From positions 1 through 36,469 of the forward strand of contig JAAGZL010000438.1 of the NCBI GenBank assembly GCA_024206335.1: DNA of 36,469 bases, read 5' to 3'. Shown here one piece after another: positions 33,097 to 36,469 of this stretch. Under the pieces are notes generated by a model. It was not told the origin of the DNA. It searched no databases and worked only from the letters and a program-made list of their open reading frames with translations. The DNA comes from Gammaproteobacteria bacterium. GTDB lineage: Bacteria > Pseudomonadota > Gammaproteobacteria > Chromatiales > Chromatiaceae. A program made the translations under genes and the position numbers. Numbering within the stretch: position 1 is the stretch's first letter; every line of letters begins with the position of its first letter.

Positions 33097-34062
33097 CTAG
33101 TTGGTAACCATTTGTGCTGCTTGGGTGATTAGCTCTGGGGTTGCGCCCTTGCGGTGGGCGTTTTCACTGATATGCCTCCGCCAGGCCTTGGCTCCGGGTT
33201 GGCCCTGAAACAGTCCCAGTATGTGGCGGGTGATACGGTTGATTGGGATGCCCTGGGCAAACTCTTGCTGTATGAACGGCATCAGCTGCTCAATGATCTG
33301 ATGGCGGCTGGGAATGGGGTGGTCATCCCCAAACAGACGCTGGTCTGCCTCGGCCAGGAGCCATGGGTTCTGGTAGGCCTCGCGTCCGATCATCACTCCA
33401 TCCAGGTATTGTAGTTGTTGCTCGGCTGCATCCAGGGTCTTGATGCCGCCGTTGATGATGATCTCCAGATGCGGCAACTCCTGCTTCAACCGCTGCACAA
33501 TCTCATATCTCAGGGGTGGAATGTCGCGGTTCTCCTTGGGGCTTAAACCCTGTAGCCAAGCGTTTCTGGCATGCACGATAAAGGTGTTGCATCCGGTAGC
33601 AGATACCGTAGTGACAAATCGGTGCAGGGTCTCGTAGCTGTCATCCTGATCGATACCGATACGGTGTTTTACCGTAACCGGGATGGAGACGGAGTCCTGC
33701 ATGGCGGTGATACATTCGGCCACAAGATTGGGGTCCAGCATCAGGCAGGCCCCAAAGCGTCCGGACTGCACTCGATCTGAGGGGCAGCCCACATTAAGAT
33801 TGACCTCGTCGTACCCCCGCTCCTCTGCCATGCGGGAACACTGCGCCAGGGCCGCAGGATCACTGCCGGCTAGCTGCAGGGCAATGGGGTGTTCGCTGGG
33901 ATCAAATTCCAGAAAGCGTTGTTGGTTGCCATGGATTAGAGCGCCGGTGGTGACCATCTCGGTGTAGAGCAGGGTGTGCCTGGTTATGAGACGGGCAAAA
34001 TAGCGGTAGTACCTGTCAGTCCAATCCAGCATGGGGGCGATGGAAAGTGTTCGGTTTATCAT
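33097..34062 (-). CDS. dusA: DusA, tRNA-dihydrouridine(20/20a) synthase
   Basis: This is an FMN enzyme that reduces uridines 20 and 20a in the D-loop of tRNA, using NADPH. The 321 aa protein has the TIM-barrel start LSIAPMLDWTDRYYRYFARL, the active-site block NVGCPSDRVQSGRFGACLM (catalytic Cys93), VKHRIGID for FMN/uridine contacts, and FIVHARNAWLQGLSPKENR, which is diagnostic of DusA against DusB and DusC. IINGGI and GVMIGREAYQNPWL are the phosphate-binding loops. It is a single gene on this strand, with no partner and no strong Shine-Dalgarno. Confidence 0.96.
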   Translation of the reverse strand: MINRTLSIAPMLDWTDRYYRYFARLITRHTLLYTEMVTTGALIHGNQQRFLEFDPSEHPIALQLAGSDPAALAQCSRMAEERGYDEVNLNVGCPSDRVQSGRFGACLMLDPNLVAECITAMQDSVSIPVTVKHRIGIDQDDSYETLHRFVTTVSATGCNTFIVHARNAWLQGLSPKENRDIPPLRYEIVQRLKQELPHLEIIINGGIKTLDAAEQQLQYLDGVMIGREAYQNPWLLAEADQRLFGDDHPIPSRHQIIEQLMPFIQQEFAQGIPINRITRHILGLFQGQPGAKAWRRHISENAHRKGATPELITQAAQMVTN

Positions 34063-34145
34063 ACGGGGGATAGCGCCGTTTCTTGGTGTTCCGAGTAAGA
34101 TTCTGGATAGGGGTGGCTGGGGATCTTATAAATGAAAATAAAAAC

Positions 34146-34172
34146 TAAAGATAGCACTGGATGTGCCGAATA
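34146..34172 (+). promoter_or_regulatory. Sigma-28 (FliA) promoter of the chemoreceptor gene
   Basis: TAAAGATA (34146-34153), then exactly 11 bases, then GCCGAATA (34165-34172) closely matches the flagellar consensus TAAAGTTT-N11-GCCGATAA. It lies 45 bp upstream of the chemoreceptor ATG. It implies that the gene is expressed with the late flagellar and chemotaxis genes and that the organism is, or was recently, motile. Confidence 0.75.
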
Positions 34173-34216
34173 ACTGGTATGTATCAAGCTATTATCCTAC
34201 AGAATAGGAACGTAAA

Positions 34217-36256
34217 ATGAATATTTCCTTCATGATCAAGCCGGTTAAACATGTCATGGGCAGGCTGTCATACCTGCAAAAATTTCTGGTTATTTTTGTG
34301 ATTTTTTCTCTGCCCATTGCGTTATTGGTCTCGACGTTGTTTGCCGGATTGAATGAGAAAAACCAATTTCTTGCCCAGGAACGCACTGGAATGGAGTATA
34401 TCAAGGTCCTGCGGCCACTGCTCCAGCACATGCCTCAGCATCGCGGTATGACCAATGCGTATCTGAACGGAAATGCAGGGTTTCATGACAAGATTATGGC
34501 CAAACGTACGGCGGTTGACAACTATCTGGTTGAAGCCGCGTCTGTGGATGAACAGGTTGGTAAAAGGCTGCAAACTGCCGGCAAGCTGGCGCCTATCATG
34601 CAGGCATGGAATGCGTTGAAAGAAAACTCGCTAAACCAAAAGGATATGGCCCCCCAGGTTTTCAAGCAGCATTCAGATATGATCGCCAATGTGATCAGGT
34701 TAGTGCTTCATGTGGCAGATACATCCGGTTTGATTCTTGACCCAGAACTGGACTCCTATTATTTGATGGATGCTGTTGTAAATAGATTGCCAATGCTAAC
34801 AGAGTATATGGGGCAGGCTCGTGGTTTGGCCTCAGGTATTGCCGCTTCAGGTAAGGCGGTTAGTGGGAAGAAAGGAGTAAGGCTCTCGGTATTGATTGAT
34901 GGTGTAGAGCGAGGTGTTGTTGGTCTGCGTCATGCGTTGCAAACAGTAAGCCGGATCAATCTTGATGCTGGTGCTGCTTTGGAGAATAAGGATATTGCTG
35001 CTGTTAAGAAGAGTCAGATCTTTTTTGATTATATTACTACTGAAATAATAAATAAGGACAAGATTGACGTTAAGTCGGCTGATGTATTTGCAATGGGTAC
35101 TGATGCTATCAATACCTCTTTTGAATTGTATGATCTAATTATGCCAACTCTGGATGGCATTCTTGAAAATAGGCTGGATGCAGGGGAACGCACCATGAAT
35201 ACAGTAGGGATGGTTCTGGTTGTCGCCTTCCTGCTGGTGGTCCTTATATTTGCAGCCATAATTGCCACTGTGATTGAATCTATCGAAGATATTGATAGTG
35301 CTGCCACTAAGATGGCGGATGGTGACCTGACTGTGCGCATTGAATTAAAGACGCGTGACGAGCTAAAGCGGGTTGCCGATAGTTTCAATAAAATGGCTGA
35401 TGGATTCAGCCTTACGGTGAATCAAATCATGACTGCGTCCTCTGAGGTTGCAGCAAGTGCCACCCAATTGTCGGTAACAGCTGAACAGACCAACGGAATT
35501 ATCGAAGCACAGGAGAGAGAGACGCAGCAGGCTGCTGTTGCCATGGCTGAAATGAGCTCGACCGTGCATGATGTGGCTTCTAATATCACCACTACTGCGA
35601 CTGCTGCTAATGAGGCAAATAATGAAACATCCAAGGGGCAGCGAGTAGTGAATGAGGTTGTGTCTGGCATGTCGCAGCTTGCTGATCAGGTTGATTCTGC
35701 AGCAGACCTGATTACAGAGCTAGAGCAGGATAGTGATAACATCAATACGGTACTTGATGTGATTAAAAGCATTGCTGAGCAGACAAATCTGTTGGCATTG
35801 AATGCGGCAATTGAGGCAGCTCGTGCGGGTGAGCAGGGTCGTGGGTTTGCAGTGGTTGCAGATGAAGTGCGTACTCTGGCAGGACGCACTCAGGAATCGA
35901 CCGCTGAGATTAATGAAATTATTGAAAAGCTACAGTCAGGTTCAAGAACTGCGGCTACCGCGATGAGTGAAAGTAGAGAACAGGCGCGGGCGGTTGCCGA
36001 GCAGGCCTCGCACGCTGGGGCATCATTGGATACTGTTGCAGAATCTGTTTCACGTATTGATGAGATGAGTATGCATATTGCTACAGCTGCAGAAGAGCAA
36101 AGTTCAGTGGCGGCAACCATGAATACAAATATTGATCATATTAATGAAATGGCTTCGCAGAATACAGAGGCGGCAAAACAGACCTATAAGACTGGCAGGC
36201 AGTTGGCCGCAATGTCAAACAATCTTGAGAGTTTGGTGCAACGTTTTAAGGTCTAA
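34217..36256 (+). CDS. Methyl-accepting chemotaxis protein with periplasmic NIT-like sensor
   Basis: This is a 679 aa membrane chemoreceptor. The first helix is around residues 23-44 and the second around 332-354. The long periplasmic part between them begins with [19 protein letters not shown], resembling the start of nitrate/nitrite-sensing (NIT) four-helix domains, so a small anion ligand is possible. HAMP covers about 355-405. The cytoplasmic hairpin tip is [20 protein letters not shown] followed by [20 protein letters not shown], typical of MCPs. No C-terminal pentapeptide tether for CheR/CheB is present. TAGGAA precedes the ATG. A sigma-28 promoter lies immediately upstream, and no other chemotaxis gene is in the window. 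Confidence 0.93.
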   Translation: MNISFMIKPVKHVMGRLSYLQKFLVIFVIFSLPIALLVSTLFAGLNEKNQFLAQERTGMEYIKVLRPLLQHMPQHRGMTNAYLNGNAGFHDKIMAKRTAVDNYLVEAASVDEQVGKRLQTAGKLAPIMQAWNALKENSLNQKDMAPQVFKQHSDMIANVIRLVLHVADTSGLILDPELDSYYLMDAVVNRLPMLTEYMGQARGLASGIAASGKAVSGKKGVRLSVLIDGVERGVVGLRHALQTVSRINLDAGAALENKDIAAVKKSQIFFDYITTEIINKDKIDVKSADVFAMGTDAINTSFELYDLIMPTLDGILENRLDAGERTMNTVGMVLVVAFLLVVLIFAAIIATVIESIEDIDSAATKMADGDLTVRIELKTRDELKRVADSFNKMADGFSLTVNQIMTASSEVAASATQLSVTAEQTNGIIEAQERETQQAAVAMAEMSSTVHDVASNITTTATAANEANNETSKGQRVVNEVVSGMSQLADQVDSAADLITELEQDSDNINTVLDVIKSIAEQTNLLALNAAIEAARAGEQGRGFAVVADEVRTLAGRTQESTAEINEIIEKLQSGSRTAATAMSESREQARAVAEQASHAGASLDTVAESVSRIDEMSMHIATAAEEQSSVAATMNTNIDHINEMASQNTEAAKQTYKTGRQLAAMSNNLESLVQRFKV

Positions 36257-36353
36257 TGGAGCATTATTAACCTGGCATATCAGGTGATTGGGTTATTAGT
36301 GAGACCATCTTCAGGCCGGCCTTTCGCGTCTAAGCGAGTCTTTGATCTCGTGA

Positions 36354-36386
36354 TGCGTTTTGGGACATCCCAGTCCCCAAAACGCA
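36354..36386. repeat. Inverted repeat at the right edge, possible repeat-element end
   Basis: TGCGTTTTGGG (36354-36364) pairs perfectly over 11 bp with CCCAAAACGCA (36376-36386), and the loop can pair further. A 10 bp palindrome AGGCCGGCCT lies just upstream at 36313-36322. The base composition from 36300 on differs from the preceding AT-richer chemoreceptor gene. No coding frame or known insertion-sequence end was recognised in the last 200 bp, and the feature may continue beyond the window. Confidence 0.45.
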
Positions 36387-36469
36387 CTCGATCTTCGACA
36401 ACCTGTTATTGCCCCGGTCGTCCCGGTCACTGGCACTGCGCGACAACCTCGCAAGCTCGTTGCCGCTCC

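Noticed and set aside
32963-36276. The 12-mer TATTAACCTGGC found after both the TauE/SafE and chemoreceptor stops
   Set aside because: Repeated 12-mers are expected by chance many times in a window this long; only the first copy forms a strong stem.
1-36469. CRISPR arrays, tRNA or rRNA genes, integrases, transposases and toxin-antitoxin pairs
   Set aside because: None could be recognised on either strand; the orphan ParA lacks a ParB or plasmid context and is not evidence for a plasmid.

Overview
The window is a chromosomal stretch from a gammaproteobacterium. Supporting evidence is a cytochrome c4-dsbA-endonuclease/phosphatase-GGDEF gene order like that of Pseudomonas and relatives, together with DusA, DctB/DctD-like regulators, a Pat-type acetyltransferase and a classic CspA. 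Menaquinone genes, a TauE/SafE exporter and a TAXI-type TRAP transporter would suit a free-living or symbiotic sulfur-oxidising lineage, but nothing here fixes the genus. No rRNA, tRNA, CRISPR array, integrase or transposase was recognised. Coding density is high, and only one gene looks broken.

Layout. 1-2728 (minus): menF followed by menD, which runs off the left edge. 2857-7369 (plus): cytochrome c4 with its own promoter and terminator, then dsbA, an EEP-fold hydrolase, a diguanylate cyclase and yaiI. 7377-7919 (minus): an unrecognised zinc-ribbon protein. 8042-11888 (plus): a zinc cluster znuA-znuC-znuB-yidD and an SO_0444-type permease, tightly overlapping from znuC onward. 11901-14198 (plus): a HIT/GalT-superfamily protein, PhnA and a small RRM protein. 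14763-17098 (plus): a CYTH-CHAD protein and a ParA ATPase that overlap by 4 bp. 17131-19815 (minus): a Pat-type acyl-CoA synthetase/acetyltransferase with two homopolymer frameshifts. 20056-21428 (plus): a histone-deacetylase-family enzyme and a small cysteine-containing secreted protein. 21673-21882 (minus): a cold-shock protein. 22311-24944 (plus): an RND/MMPL-type transporter. 24972-28594 (minus): a DctB/DctD-like two-component system. 28805-32962 (plus): a sigma-54 promoter driving a TAXI-TRAP transporter and a TauE/SafE exporter. 33097-34062 (minus): dusA. 34146-36256 (plus): a sigma-28 promoter and a chemoreceptor. The last 200 bp hold hairpins and may be the edge of a repeat.

How the genes fit together. 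The most coherent regulatory circuit is the divergent DctB/DctD-like pair facing a well-spaced GG-N10-GC promoter in front of the TRAP genes. The best candidate for an under-described system is the CHAD-ParA pair: CHAD proteins are known to bind polyphosphate granules and ParA-type ATPases position cargo, so the pair could distribute polyphosphate granules (inference). A second theme is reversible protein acylation, with the acetyltransferase divergent from the deacetylase and the acetyltransferase interrupted at a C9 tract that could be an error, a decay mark or a phase switch.
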